From Parasporobacterium sp. (GTDB lineage Bacteria > Bacillota > Clostridia > Lachnospirales > Lachnospiraceae): a stretch of DNA of 64,000 nt. Where the stretch lies: contig JAFUBX010000035.1 in NCBI GenBank assembly GCA_017459985.1, forward strand, positions 34,169 through 98,168. Reading direction: 5' to 3'. Numbering within the stretch: the first letter of the stretch is position 1; each line of letters begins with the position of its first letter. The notes under the pieces were generated by a model. The model saw only the letters and a list, made by a program, of their open reading frames with translations, made no database searches and had not been told where the DNA came from. Shown piece by piece: positions 51,900 through 61,159 of this stretch. Both the position numbers and the translations under genes were made by a program.

Positions 51900-53222
51900 T
51901 TACAGCAGCCGGTAGTTTCCGGATTCATCGATCCGGAGGTCAGTGCTGTAGAAAGCAGACATGGCGTTGATCATACAGAGGGTATCCCGGATGCCGGTGG
52001 TTTCGTAAGGGGAATGCATGGCAAGCTGCGGGCAGCCGATGTCTGCGCAGGGGATCGATACATGGGAAGCGGAAATGTTGCCCAGCGTAGATCCTCCCGG
52101 AACATCGGAATGGTTGACATAGGTTTGCACCGGAATCTCCGCTTTTTCGCAGATGGACCGGAAGATCGCTGCGGAAACCGCGTCTGTGGTGTATTTCTGA
52201 TTGGCGTTAAATTTGATCACAACACCGCCGTTCAGAGAAGGCCGGTGAACGGGATCTGCCTTCTCGGGATGTGCGGGATGAATGGCATGGCTGTTGTCTG
52301 CAGAGAGCATAAAGCTGGACGCCAGCCGGCTCAGGTGCTCCTCGGATGAATTTCCCAGACAGGCACTGATCCGGGAGAGAGTATCCTGCAGAAATGTGGA
52401 ATCCGCTCCCTGCTTTGTTTCGCTGCCCACCTCTTCATTATCAAAAATACAGCAGACACTGATCGACCCGGGATCGTTGGCACGCTTTTTCATGACCGCC
52501 TGCAGGGAAGCATAGGCACATTGCAGGTCATCCAGCCTGGGACTTGAGACAAACTCCCGGTTTGCACCCCAGACAGAATAAGGCGTCCGGACATATAAGA
52601 ACAGGTCATTTCCAAGGACCTCGTCCGGAGTAATGCCGGCGGCCTCTGTCATGATCTCCATAAACCGTCCGGAAGCCGTTTCATCTCCGAATACAGGCAG
52701 CAGATCCGTCTGTACCGAGGCAGTAGCAGTCTCATTGGCTTTCCGGTTCATATGGATGGCCAGGCTGGGGATCAGGACCAGGTCCCTGCCGGAATCCGTC
52801 AGCACTTCCCGGAATGTTCCGTCCTGCCGGACGATCAGCCGGCCGGCGATTCCGAGAGGACGGTCAAACCAGGGGCCGTAGAGCATGCCGCCGTATTTTT
52901 CCACATTTAATTCCACATACTGTCCGGATTTGCTGATCTCCGGATCTTCTTTGATCTTAAATGTCGGGGAATCGCAGTGAGAAGCAATGATCTGAAACCC
53001 GCCGGAAGGGGTCTCCGGAATATCAAAGGCGATCAGGGATGATCCGCTGCGGATCACATAATACCGCTCTCCCGGAGTCAGGTGCCAGGAAGTATGTTCA
53101 TAAAGACGCCGGAATCCCGTGGATTCCAGAAGTTCTCCCGCCCGCCGGATAACATGAAAGCAGCTGGGAGCGGACCGGATAAATTCGCAGAGTTCCACCG
53201 AGGAAGATTCAAATTCGTTCAT
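51900..53222 (-). CDS. M18-family aminopeptidase
   Basis: A 440-residue zinc aminopeptidase of the aspartyl aminopeptidase family, removing N-terminal (often acidic) residues in the cytoplasm. ATG 53222-53220 is chosen because GGAAAGGA lies just upstream; the longer frame adds 22 unconvincing residues. Seen: metal ligands His82 and Asp84 (ASHCDSPT), LDDLQCAYASLQA, catalytic FDNEEVGS, and HAIHPAHPEK near residue 320. Length fits the family. It precedes the S1 gene by 85 nt on the same strand. Confidence 0.92.
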   Translation of the reverse strand: MNEFESSSVELCEFIRSAPSCFHVIRRAGELLESTGFRRLYEHTSWHLTPGERYYVIRSGSSLIAFDIPETPSGGFQIIASHCDSPTFKIKEDPEISKSGQYVELNVEKYGGMLYGPWFDRPLGIAGRLIVRQDGTFREVLTDSGRDLVLIPSLAIHMNRKANETATASVQTDLLPVFGDETASGRFMEIMTEAAGITPDEVLGNDLFLYVRTPYSVWGANREFVSSPRLDDLQCAYASLQAVMKKRANDPGSISVCCIFDNEEVGSETKQGADSTFLQDTLSRISACLGNSSEEHLSRLASSFMLSADNSHAIHPAHPEKADPVHRPSLNGGVVIKFNANQKYTTDAVSAAIFRSICEKAEIPVQTYVNHSDVPGGSTLGNISASHVSIPCADIGCPQLAMHSPYETTGIRDTLCMINAMSAFYSTDLRIDESGNYRLL

Positions 53223-53346
53223 TTGTTGTATTCCTTTCCTGATATCGGGGATCGCCGAAAACGGATGCCCCGGATCATATGTGTTCAAAAGAAAACACGA
53301 TGAATGTATTATATTCCCCTGTCCGCAAAATGCAATCCGTCACGCG

Positions 53347-53375
53347 TTGAAAGAACAGGACTGAAATGATAAGAT
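53347..53375 (+). promoter_or_regulatory. Promoter for the acyltransferase gene
   Basis: TTGAAA (53347-53352), 17 bp, TAAGAT (53370-53375). Its position favours ATG 53402 over ATG 53366 as the start of the following gene. Confidence 0.5.
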
Positions 53376-53401
53376 ACAGGAGTGAAGAGGACAGAACACA
53401 G

Positions 53402-54430
53402 ATGAAACAGCAGAAACGGATCGATTATCTGAAAGCATTTGCCATCATATTGGTGGTCTTTTATCATGCGCTGTTTCAGCTGAAACTGAGCTATTCCAGC
53501 ATGCCGTACCTGTGTCTGACGATCACGCTGGAGGCAGTGCATGTACCGCTGTTTCTTCTGATTGCCGGATATCTGTGTCACCGGCAGCCGATCCGAACAT
53601 TTTATTATAAGAAATTCCGGAGGATCCTGATCCCATTCCTGTTCATGTCCGTTCTGAAACTGATCTTCAACAATCTGCTGTCAACGGAGTATCTGCATGG
53701 AGAAGGGATCGGTGCACAGCTGTTCGATGCCTTTCTGTGCGGCGGACTGTACTGGTTCTGCTACTGTCTGCTGATCCTGTTCGCGGCGGCGCCGCTTTTG
53801 TGGAACCGGAAAGCGCTGAAATGGATCCTTCTGGTGATCCTGATCGGAGGAAACTGGTATCTCGGAGCCCGAAGCATACAGCTGACCAGTATCCTGCAGA
53901 TCCGCAACGTGATCCATTACAGCCCTTATTTTCTCCTGGGAATGCTGCTCTCAGAGCACAGGATCTTCAGACCGCCCGGAACAAAGGAGCCGGCGGACCC
54001 GGCTGCGGGGCGGACTGCAAAATGGTCCGCCGCCAAGTCGATGATCCTGACGGCTGCGCTGCTGGTGGGAATGGTGTGCGGGTATCTTCGTTTCTCTCTG
54101 GATGTGGGGGAGGTCTATCCGGTGGATCTGCTGATCGGCCTATCCGTCATGTACCTTCTGTACGCCATAACCCATCTGATCCCCGGCGGAAAAATGGCCG
54201 GAGCCATTCTGGGAAGCCTGGGAAAATATTCCTATCAGATCATGCTGCTGGATCCCTTTCTCCGGGTGCTCTTCAGCCGGATCCTGAGCAGGTATCTGCC
54301 CGTCGGGATCATATCATTGTTTCTTCTCACGGTTCTGGATCTGCTGTTCTGCTGCCTGATCAGTCTGGCGGTTTCTAAGATTCCGGTGTTAAGGGTACTT
54401 CTGGGGGTGGATCAGGTCCGGAGGGGCTGA
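53402..54430 (+). CDS. Acyltransferase family 3 membrane protein
   Basis: A 342-residue polytopic membrane protein of the Acyl_transf_3 family, which O-acetylates extracellular glycans or peptidoglycan, or modifies lipids. Seen: N-terminal RIDYLKAFAIILVVFYHAL with catalytic His22 and about ten hydrophobic segments. There is no extracytoplasmic SGNH domain as in OatA. The frame could begin at ATG 53366, but the predicted promoter overlaps that region. With the MBOAT pair it is the second acylation system in the window. Substrate unknown. Confidence 0.85.
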   Translation: MKQQKRIDYLKAFAIILVVFYHALFQLKLSYSSMPYLCLTITLEAVHVPLFLLIAGYLCHRQPIRTFYYKKFRRILIPFLFMSVLKLIFNNLLSTEYLHGEGIGAQLFDAFLCGGLYWFCYCLLILFAAAPLLWNRKALKWILLVILIGGNWYLGARSIQLTSILQIRNVIHYSPYFLLGMLLSEHRIFRPPGTKEPADPAAGRTAKWSAAKSMILTAALLVGMVCGYLRFSLDVGEVYPVDLLIGLSVMYLLYAITHLIPGGKMAGAILGSLGKYSYQIMLLDPFLRVLFSRILSRYLPVGIISLFLLTVLDLLFCCLISLAVSKIPVLRVLLGVDQVRRG

Positions 54431-54579
54431 CAGCAGGCAGATTCCTTCCGTTACTAATTGACGGTGGGAATCAAACTTGCTAAACTATATGCTGTCTTTT
54501 CAGAAGAAATGACTCGAATGAGAACTTTAATCGTGAATGAGATCAGGAAAAAGAAGATACGTAAGGATAGAATCAATCT

Positions 54580-56328
54580 ATGAGCAGCAGAACACCAAAA
54601 AGAATCAGCAACGAGGAACCCCATAAAAAACTGGATCCCCGGGAAGTAAAGTACCGGGCCCGGGATTCCCAGCGGACCTCCTCCTATGAATCCCAGTATG
54701 AGTATCAGAATGATTCCCAGTATCAAACCCGGGAAATGTATCGGGATGACCGGGAGATCGAGGAAGATATCTCCTATTCGGATCATTATGATGATGTCAG
54801 AGCCTATTCCCGGAAAAAGTCCGGACCCTCGACGGGCCGGAAGGTGATCGGAAAGATCCTGTTATATCTGCAGCTGGCGGCATCAGTTGTTGTGTTTATC
54901 CTGCTGCTGAGATTCCAGATCCTGAGCGCGAAAAAGCTCCTTGTGATCGGCGGCGCACTGCTGGTGATCTGGCTGATCATTTTTATTTCCCAGCGGAAGA
55001 AATTCAATAAGATCCAGGCGGCGGGCATGGTGATCTCCATCCTGCTCAGTATTGTTCTGGTGGTGGGATCCTTGTATCTGGTCCGCACGAACCAGATGCT
55101 GAAGCAGGTAACCTCGGGCAAGAGCTATGACATCAGCCTATATGACGTCGTTGTCCGGACGGAGGATGCGGCTCAGGCCATTGAGGATACCGGCGGATAC
55201 CGGTTCGCGATTCAGCCCAATTTCCGGCAGGCGGATCTGCAGTCTGTGATCAGTCAGCTGGAGGAGGAACTGGGAGGAGAGATCCAGATCGTAGAAGTTG
55301 ATTCCGTGATCGGTGAGGCGGAAGCGCTGATGGCGGGAGATGTGGAGGCTGCCATCTATAACGACGTATTCAACGCCACGATCCTGGAGCAGTATGAAGA
55401 TTACGAATCCTACGCCCGGGTGCTGAAGACCTATACCGTCAGAACCGAGGCGGAAACCGTTCAGGCTGTGGATGTGGATGTCAGCAGCGACGCCTTCCTG
55501 ATCCTGATCAGCGGTAATGACTCCGAGGGAGAAGTCTCTCTGACCGGCCGGTCCGATGTGGACATTGTGGCAGGCATCAACACCACCAGCAAGGAGGTTC
55601 TTCTGATCACGATCCCCAGGGATTATTATGTGGAGTTCCCGGGGATTACGGCAGCAGGCTCCCGGGACAAGCTGACCCATGCGGGCATCTATGGTATGGA
55701 AGCCCTGATCTCGACCGTGGAGAATCTCATCGGCTACAAGATCAACTATTACGTAAGACTCAATTTCTCCTCCATGATGAACATCGTGGACGCCATGGGC
55801 GGGGTTACGATCTATAATGAGCAGGATTTTATCTCCCACGGCGGGATCCATTTCCCGGAGGGAATGCTGGATCTCAACGGAGACTACGCCCTGCATTATG
55901 TCAGGGAGCGGTATGCCTTTGAGGACGGAGATTTTGCAAGGGGCCGCAACCAGATTAAGGTGATCCAGGCCATGATGGACAAGCTGGTTTCCGTCAATAC
56001 CCTGGCTAATTACAACAATCTGATGACGGCCATTTCCGAGTCCCTGGCGACCAACATTCCTACAGAAGATCTGATGAAGATCGTTAATATCCAGCTGAAT
56101 GAGAATCCCCAGTGGCATGTGGTCAGCTACCAGATGCTCGGAGCCATCATGTTCCAGCCCTGCCAGTCGGCGAACGGGGCTTTCCTGTCTGTGGATATGC
56201 CCTATAAAGAGGCGGTGGATAATGTTTCCGTACTGCTGGGACAGCTTTATGGAGGCGAGGTGCTTTCGGAGGATCTGCAGCTGTCAGACAACGGACTGCT
56301 GACCTACATCACCCAGCCCGTGGGGTGA
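54580..56328 (+). CDS. LytR-CpsA-Psr family protein (long form)
   Basis: A 582-residue membrane protein. A polar, charged N-terminal cytoplasmic region (1-85, with EYQNDSQYQTREMYRDDR) is followed by three hydrophobic helices (about 88-110, 122-142, 148-170), then an extracellular part. A segment of about 190-300 resembles a periplasmic accessory domain; the LCP catalytic domain covers about 315-485: ITIPRDYYVEF, LTHAGIYGMEALISTVENL, MGGVTIYNE, and HYVRERYAFEDGDFARGRNQ with phosphate-binding arginines. Expected role: transfer of glycopolymers from undecaprenyl pyrophosphate to peptidoglycan. A single gene; paralogue of the LCP gene at 35446. Confidence 0.92.
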   Translation: MSSRTPKRISNEEPHKKLDPREVKYRARDSQRTSSYESQYEYQNDSQYQTREMYRDDREIEEDISYSDHYDDVRAYSRKKSGPSTGRKVIGKILLYLQLAASVVVFILLLRFQILSAKKLLVIGGALLVIWLIIFISQRKKFNKIQAAGMVISILLSIVLVVGSLYLVRTNQMLKQVTSGKSYDISLYDVVVRTEDAAQAIEDTGGYRFAIQPNFRQADLQSVISQLEEELGGEIQIVEVDSVIGEAEALMAGDVEAAIYNDVFNATILEQYEDYESYARVLKTYTVRTEAETVQAVDVDVSSDAFLILISGNDSEGEVSLTGRSDVDIVAGINTTSKEVLLITIPRDYYVEFPGITAAGSRDKLTHAGIYGMEALISTVENLIGYKINYYVRLNFSSMMNIVDAMGGVTIYNEQDFISHGGIHFPEGMLDLNGDYALHYVRERYAFEDGDFARGRNQIKVIQAMMDKLVSVNTLANYNNLMTAISESLATNIPTEDLMKIVNIQLNENPQWHVVSYQMLGAIMFQPCQSANGAFLSVDMPYKEAVDNVSVLLGQLYGGEVLSEDLQLSDNGLLTYITQPVG

Positions 56329-56365
56329 TCAGAATCCAATTCCCATCTTGAATATTGCAAACCTT

Positions 56366-56405
56366 AAGGCCAAGTGATACACTTTGAAAGGTAACACTTG
56401 GCCTT
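56366..56405 (+). promoter_or_regulatory. Strong stem-loop before upp
   Basis: AAGGCCAAGTG (56366-56376) and CACTTGGCCTT (56395-56405) make a perfect 11-bp stem with an 18-nt loop, followed by TATCG and then the ribosome site AAGGAGGAG (56411-56419). It could be the terminator of the LCP transcript or an attenuator of upp; the T-run is short. Confidence 0.6.
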
Positions 56406-56424
56406 TATCGAAGGAGGAGTTTTT

Positions 56425-57045
56425 ATGCTGACAGTTCTTAACCATTCCCTTATCAAACATAAGATCAGTATCATGAGAAACAAGGATACTTCCACTTATA
56501 TTTTCAAACAGAACCTGGACGAGATTGCCAAATTAATGGCATATGAAGTGACCAGGGACATTCCCATCAAAGAAAAAACCATCGAGACCCCGATCTGCCA
56601 GACCGTGGGCTACGAAGTGGATCAGCCGCTGGTTCTGGTGCCAATCCTGCGGGCAGGCATCGGTCTGGTGGACGGTTTCCGGGATATCATTCCGACGGCT
56701 AAGATCGGCCATATCGGTATGTACCGTGATGAAAAGACCCTGGAGCCCATCGAGTACTATGCAAGGTTCCCGAAATGCATGCCGGAGTCCATCGTGATCG
56801 TGACCGATCCGATGCTGGCAACCGGAGGAAGCGCTTCCGCAGCCATTACCAACATCAAGAAGCGGGGCGCCAAAAAGATTCTCCTGGTCTGCCTGGTGGG
56901 AGCCCCGGAGGGCGTGGAACGGATCCAGAAGGATCATCCGGATGTGGATATTACTCTGGCAGCTTTGGATGAAGGTCTGAATGAGAGGGGATACATCGTT
57001 CCCGGCCTTGGAGATGCGGGAGACAGACTGTTCGGCACAGACTGA
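56425..57045 (+). CDS. upp: Uracil phosphoribosyltransferase
   Basis: A 206-residue salvage enzyme making UMP from uracil and PRPP. ATG 56425 with AAGGAGGAG upstream is preferred to an earlier in-frame ATG at 56398 that lies in the stem-loop. Seen: the PRPP-binding motif [31 protein letters not shown] and the C-terminal [17 protein letters not shown] uracil-binding end. Length matches. It is followed 50 nt later by a metallo-beta-lactamase-fold gene. Confidence 0.97.
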   Translation: MLTVLNHSLIKHKISIMRNKDTSTYIFKQNLDEIAKLMAYEVTRDIPIKEKTIETPICQTVGYEVDQPLVLVPILRAGIGLVDGFRDIIPTAKIGHIGMYRDEKTLEPIEYYARFPKCMPESIVIVTDPMLATGGSASAAITNIKKRGAKKILLVCLVGAPEGVERIQKDHPDVDITLAALDEGLNERGYIVPGLGDAGDRLFGTD

Positions 57046-57095
57046 GAACAGCCGGTACATAAAACCAGTAGGAAAAAACAGGAAGGAGCGCAGGT

Positions 57096-57686
57096 ATGGC
57101 GGAAATCTTATATCAGGGACATGCCAGTTTCCGGATCATCACGAACAGTAAGCTGGTGATCTATGTGGATCCCTTCGCGGGAGAAGGCTATGATATCCCG
57201 GCGGATGTTCTCTGTGTGACCCACAGGCATCCGGATCATTATGTACCGGAGCTGGTTCCCATGAAACCGGACTGCACAGTGATCACCAACGAAGAGGCCT
57301 TCACAGACGGAGAGTACAACACCTGGGAGATCAATGATCTCGTGATCGAAGCGGTACCTGCCTACAACAGCCATCACCCGAAGGGCACCGGCGTCGGATA
57401 TATCATGCAGTTTGACGGAAGAACCGTGTATTTTCCGGGAGATACCTCCATCACGGAGGAAATGAAGGAATACACAGACCGCCATATCGATCTGATGTTT
57501 GTTCCCTGCGACGGGACCTATACCATGACGCTGGAAGAGGCGAAGGAATGCTCCTTCCTGGTAAATGCGGATTTTACGGTCCCCATCCATACCAGCGTGG
57601 AGAAGCCCTTCGATATGGAGGTCGCCAGAGCCTATGAGGGAAAGGAAAAGTTTATCGTAAGGCCGGGTGAGAATATTTATACATGA
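57096..57686 (+). CDS. Metallo-beta-lactamase-fold metal-dependent hydrolase (UlaG-like)
   Basis: A 196-residue cytoplasmic protein. Seen: N-terminal YQGHASFRI, IYVDPFAG, metal-binding THRHPDHY (His43, His45, Asp47, His48), and YFPGDTS with a further metal ligand. This small single-domain form belongs to the UlaG/YtkL-like group; substrate unknown. GGAAGGAG precedes ATG 57096. Its stop overlaps the dgt start (ATGA), so it is translated together with the replication genes downstream. Confidence 0.85.
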   Translation: MAEILYQGHASFRIITNSKLVIYVDPFAGEGYDIPADVLCVTHRHPDHYVPELVPMKPDCTVITNEEAFTDGEYNTWEINDLVIEAVPAYNSHHPKGTGVGYIMQFDGRTVYFPGDTSITEEMKEYTDRHIDLMFVPCDGTYTMTLEEAKECSFLVNADFTVPIHTSVEKPFDMEVARAYEGKEKFIVRPGENIYT

Positions 57687-58684
57687 CGATCAGAGAAGAA
57701 CGGGAAGAATTTGAAGCCAGGATACTGAGCCCTTATGCAGTGGCAGCAAGGGATTCGAAAGGCAGGGAAGAGGACATCGAACCCTGCCCTTTAAGAACCT
57801 GCTTTCAGCGGGACCGGGACCGGATCATTCACAGCAAATCCTTCCGGCGGTTGAAACACAAGACCCAGGTATTCCTTGCGCCGGCGGGAGATCATTACCG
57901 GACCCGTCTGACCCATACGCTGGAGGTTTCCCAGATCGCCAGAACCATTTCGAGGGCGCTGTGGCTCAATGAAGATCTGACGGAGGCCATCGCCCTGGGG
58001 CATGATCTGGGCCATACCCCCTTCGGACATGCCGGAGAACGGGCTCTCAATACCAAATGCCCCTTCAAGCACAACATTCAGAGCCTGCGGGTCGTGGAAA
58101 AGATCGAGAACGAAGGAAAGGGACTGAATCTGACCTGGGAGGTCCGGGACGGGATCGTAAACCACAGCATGTCCCGGAAAGCCGCTACACTGGAGGGCCG
58201 GGTGGTGCGCCTTGCGGACAAGATCGCCTATATCAATCATGACATGGATGATGCCATGCGGGCCGGACTGCTGAAGGAGGAGGATGTGCCGGAGAAGATC
58301 CGGAAGATCCTGGGACAGACCCGGAAGGAACGGCTGGATTACATGATCAAGGATATCGTGGCCAATTCCAGGGACCGGGATGACATTCTCATGTCGGAGC
58401 CGGCCTATGAAGGATTTCTGGAGCTGCAGAAATTCATGTTTGAAAATCTGTATTATGATTCCGAGTGCAAGGCAGAGGAGGGAAAGGCCCATACCATGCT
58501 GATCTCCCTGTTTGATTATTATATGGAGCACCAGGAGAAGGTGCCGTCGGAATATCTCGGCCTGATGGAGAAATACGGTCAGTCCCTGGAACGGACGGTC
58601 TGCGATTATATTTCCTGCATGACGGATTATTACTCTGTTGCAATGTTTAATGAGCTGTTTGTGCCGGAATTCTGGAGAAGATAA
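57683..58684 (+). CDS. dgt: dGTPase-like HD-domain triphosphohydrolase
   Basis: A 333-residue HD-superfamily enzyme that removes triphosphate from dGTP or other dNTPs. Seen: RDRDRIIHSKSFRRLKHKTQ at the start, then H...HD ligands in RLTHTLEVSQIAR and LGHDLGHTPFGHAGE. The arrangement directly ahead of dnaG is common in Clostridia. It starts within the stop of the MBL gene and its own stop shares a base with the dnaG start, so the three genes are tightly coupled. Confidence 0.93.
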   Translation: MTIREEREEFEARILSPYAVAARDSKGREEDIEPCPLRTCFQRDRDRIIHSKSFRRLKHKTQVFLAPAGDHYRTRLTHTLEVSQIARTISRALWLNEDLTEAIALGHDLGHTPFGHAGERALNTKCPFKHNIQSLRVVEKIENEGKGLNLTWEVRDGIVNHSMSRKAATLEGRVVRLADKIAYINHDMDDAMRAGLLKEEDVPEKIRKILGQTRKERLDYMIKDIVANSRDRDDILMSEPAYEGFLELQKFMFENLYYDSECKAEEGKAHTMLISLFDYYMEHQEKVPSEYLGLMEKYGQSLERTVCDYISCMTDYYSVAMFNELFVPEFWRR

Positions 58685-60444
58685 TGCTGTATCCGCAGGA
58701 GATCATCGAGCAGGTCATCGAGGCCAATAATATTGTGGATGTCATATCCGGATATGTTAAGCTGACCAAAAAAGGGTCAACTTATTTTGGATTATGCCCT
58801 TTTCATAATGAAAAGACCCCGTCCTTTTCCGTCACAGACAACGGGGACAAGCGGATGTATTACTGCTTTGGCTGCCACGCGGGGGGCAGTGTGATCACCT
58901 TCCTGATGAAGTATGAGAACTATTCCTATAAGGAAGCGGTCAAGGTGCTGGCGGACCGGGCGGGGATCGCTCTTCCCCAGCCGGTGTATTCCCGGGAGGA
59001 GACGGAGAAGAACCGCAAAAAGGAACAGATCCTCTCTGTTTACAAGGATGCCGCGTATTATTATTACTATCTTCTGAAATCCCAGCGGGGGCAGATGGCG
59101 TACCAGTATCTTCAGAAACGGCAGCTGAGCGAGAAAACGATCCGGGACTTCGGGCTGGGCTATTCTGACAAATACAGAGATGACCTGTACCGATACGTGA
59201 AATCCAAAGGCTATACAGACGAGATCCTGAAGGAAACCGGACTGTTTGCGATCCGGGAACGAGGCGTTTACGATTATTTCTACAACCGGGTCATGTTTCC
59301 CATCATGGATACCCGGAACCGGGTGATCGCCTTCGGAGGCCGGGTCATGGGGGACGGGCAGCCAAAATACCTGAATTCCCCGGAATCCCCGGTCTTTGAG
59401 AAACGAAAGACCCTCTACGGACTGCATATCGCCAGACGGCACAAGGGATCGGAACTGATCCTCTGCGAAGGCTACATGGATGTGATCTCCCTGCATCAGG
59501 CGGGATTTTCCAATGCGGTGGCGTCTCTGGGGACCGCCCTGACGGCTTCCCATGCAGCCGTGCTGAAAAAATACACCTCGAAGGTGGTCCTTTCCTATGA
59601 TTCCGACAGCGCGGGGAAAAACGCAGCGCTGCGGGCGATTCCGATCCTGCGGGACGCCGGCCTTCAGACCCGGGTGATCGACCTTGCGCCTTATAAAGAC
59701 CCGGATGAGCTGATCAAGGCGGAGGGCAGCAGCTCCTACGAAGAACGGCTTCAGAAGGCCAGAAACGGATTTCTGTTTGAGATTGATATGCTGAGCGGCT
59801 CCTATGATCTGAAGGATCCCCAGGGGCAGACGGATTTTTATAATGAAACCGCAAAGCGGATCAGCCGGTTCTCCGATGAGATCGAGCGGGAAAACTACCT
59901 GAAGAGTATCAGCCGTCAGTTTCATCTGGACTATCAGCTGCTGAAGGACCGGACTTTATGGCTGGCCCTTCACCGGGAGGGTTCGGACAGTTATGAACCG
60001 GTTCCGGAAATGAGACGGCCGGTCCGGAAGGAACTGCAGGCAGGAGCCGCCGAAAGCCAGAAAATGCTGCTTTCTTATCTGGCGGATCATCCGTCCTTCT
60101 ATCACCGGATCGAACATGTGCTGGAGGCAAAGGATTTTGTTTCGGAACCCTATGCTTCCTCGGCCCGGATCCTGTTTGAACAGCTCCGCCGGGGGAAGGT
60201 AAGCATTTCCGCCATTATCGGATCCTTTGATGAGGAAGAGATGCAGGAGGAGGCCGCCGGGATCTTCAGTCCGTCAGATGCCGAACCGGAGGCCGGGGAG
60301 CTTCAGCGGCTTTTAAACGACTGTGTTATCCGGATCAAACGGAATTCCCTTTCCCGTCAGCTGGAGGAGGAGACGGATCTTACCCGGGTCCTGCAGCTGA
60401 AGAAGGAGCAGGAACAGTTCACACATCTGGATCTGTTTGCCTGA
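58684..60444 (+). CDS. dnaG: DNA primase
   Basis: A 586-residue primase synthesising RNA primers at the replication fork. Seen: CHC2-type zinc finger Cys38, His41, Cys61, Cys64; the RNA polymerase basic region FGLGYSDKYRDDLYRYV; TOPRIM motif LILCEGYMDVISLHQ and the metal-binding SYDSDSAGKNAALRA; C-terminal DnaB-interacting region. Length is normal. It begins on the last base of dgt. In many Firmicutes rpoD follows dnaG directly, but here the next gene is trmK, 28 nt on. Confidence 0.97.
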   Translation: MLYPQEIIEQVIEANNIVDVISGYVKLTKKGSTYFGLCPFHNEKTPSFSVTDNGDKRMYYCFGCHAGGSVITFLMKYENYSYKEAVKVLADRAGIALPQPVYSREETEKNRKKEQILSVYKDAAYYYYYLLKSQRGQMAYQYLQKRQLSEKTIRDFGLGYSDKYRDDLYRYVKSKGYTDEILKETGLFAIRERGVYDYFYNRVMFPIMDTRNRVIAFGGRVMGDGQPKYLNSPESPVFEKRKTLYGLHIARRHKGSELILCEGYMDVISLHQAGFSNAVASLGTALTASHAAVLKKYTSKVVLSYDSDSAGKNAALRAIPILRDAGLQTRVIDLAPYKDPDELIKAEGSSSYEERLQKARNGFLFEIDMLSGSYDLKDPQGQTDFYNETAKRISRFSDEIERENYLKSISRQFHLDYQLLKDRTLWLALHREGSDSYEPVPEMRRPVRKELQAGAAESQKMLLSYLADHPSFYHRIEHVLEAKDFVSEPYASSARILFEQLRRGKVSISAIIGSFDEEEMQEEAAGIFSPSDAEPEAGELQRLLNDCVIRIKRNSLSRQLEEETDLTRVLQLKKEQEQFTHLDLFA

Positions 60445-60472
60445 TTTACGGCGGCAGTCCCAAAGGAGCAGT

Positions 60473-60958
60473 ATGTCCATTTCTTATCGGTTAAAATATA
60501 TCGCCGGTCTGGTGACCGCCGGATCCCGGATCGCTGATATCGGCACAGACCATGGGTATGTGCCGGTTTTTCTGCTGCGGGAAGGGATCGCGTCCCATGC
60601 CATCGCGGTGGATATCAGTGAGGGATCTTTACAGAAAGCCCGGGAGCTGGCGGAACGTGCCGGCCTTCAGGACCGGATGGAATGCCGGCTGGCGGATGGT
60701 CTTTCCGGCGTTCTTCCCGGGGAAGCGGACTGTATCATCATCAGCGGAATGGGCGGGATCCTGATGCGGAAGATTCTGGACGCCGGGCTGGAAACTGTCT
60801 TAAGCAGCCGGGAAGTCATCCTGTCTCCCCACCGCAATCCGGAGCTGATCCTGGAATTTCTGGAAATACATGGATTTACGCTGGTCCGGGACGAGATCAT
60901 CACAGATAAAAAGAGAAGCTACCGGGTGTTCAAAGGCTGCCGGTTACCGGAGGATTGA
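60473..60958 (+). CDS. trmK: tRNA (adenine-22-N1)-methyltransferase, short form
   Basis: A 161-residue SAM-dependent methyltransferase matching the N-terminal catalytic domain of TrmK, which methylates A22 of tRNAs. ATG 60473 with AAAGGAG upstream is chosen. Seen: SAM motif I IADIGTDHGYVP, AVDISEGSLQKARELAE, and IISGMGGILMRKIL. The B. subtilis protein is around 235-240 residues with a C-terminal coiled-coil; here the frame ends just after the SRxY-like KKRSYRVFKG segment, so that part is missing. No downstream fragment of it is seen, so this is either a natural short version or a truncated gene. Confidence 0.85.
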   Translation: MSISYRLKYIAGLVTAGSRIADIGTDHGYVPVFLLREGIASHAIAVDISEGSLQKARELAERAGLQDRMECRLADGLSGVLPGEADCIIISGMGGILMRKILDAGLETVLSSREVILSPHRNPELILEFLEIHGFTLVRDEIITDKKRSYRVFKGCRLPED

Positions 60959-61041
60959 TGGCTGCCCCGGGATAAGGCGGATCCGGTCTCTCACAATATT
61001 TTCACAGGACGATAAATCACTGAAAAAAGGACAATGCCGGG

Positions 61042-61060
61042 GCGGAAAAATCCGCTTTCT
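61042..61060 (+). terminator. Weak terminator after trmK
   Basis: GCGGA (61042-61046) and TCCGC (61051-61055), 4-nt A loop, followed by TTTCTT. Short stem, so uncertain. Confidence 0.4.
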
Positions 61061-61096
61061 TAGGTATAAATTCCGATAGAGTTTTTCGGGCGGTTA

Positions 61097-61105
61097 TGAT
61101 ATACT
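61097..61105 (+). promoter_or_regulatory. Extended -10 promoter for ppdK
   Basis: TG-A-TATACT (61097-61105) without a clear -35, 54 nt before the start codon, followed by AAAAAGGAGG as the ribosome site. Confidence 0.5.
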
Positions 61106-61159
61106 GCGTGACGGTGTAAAAGATAAAAATAATGAAACCGCAAAAAGGAGGAAAACACA

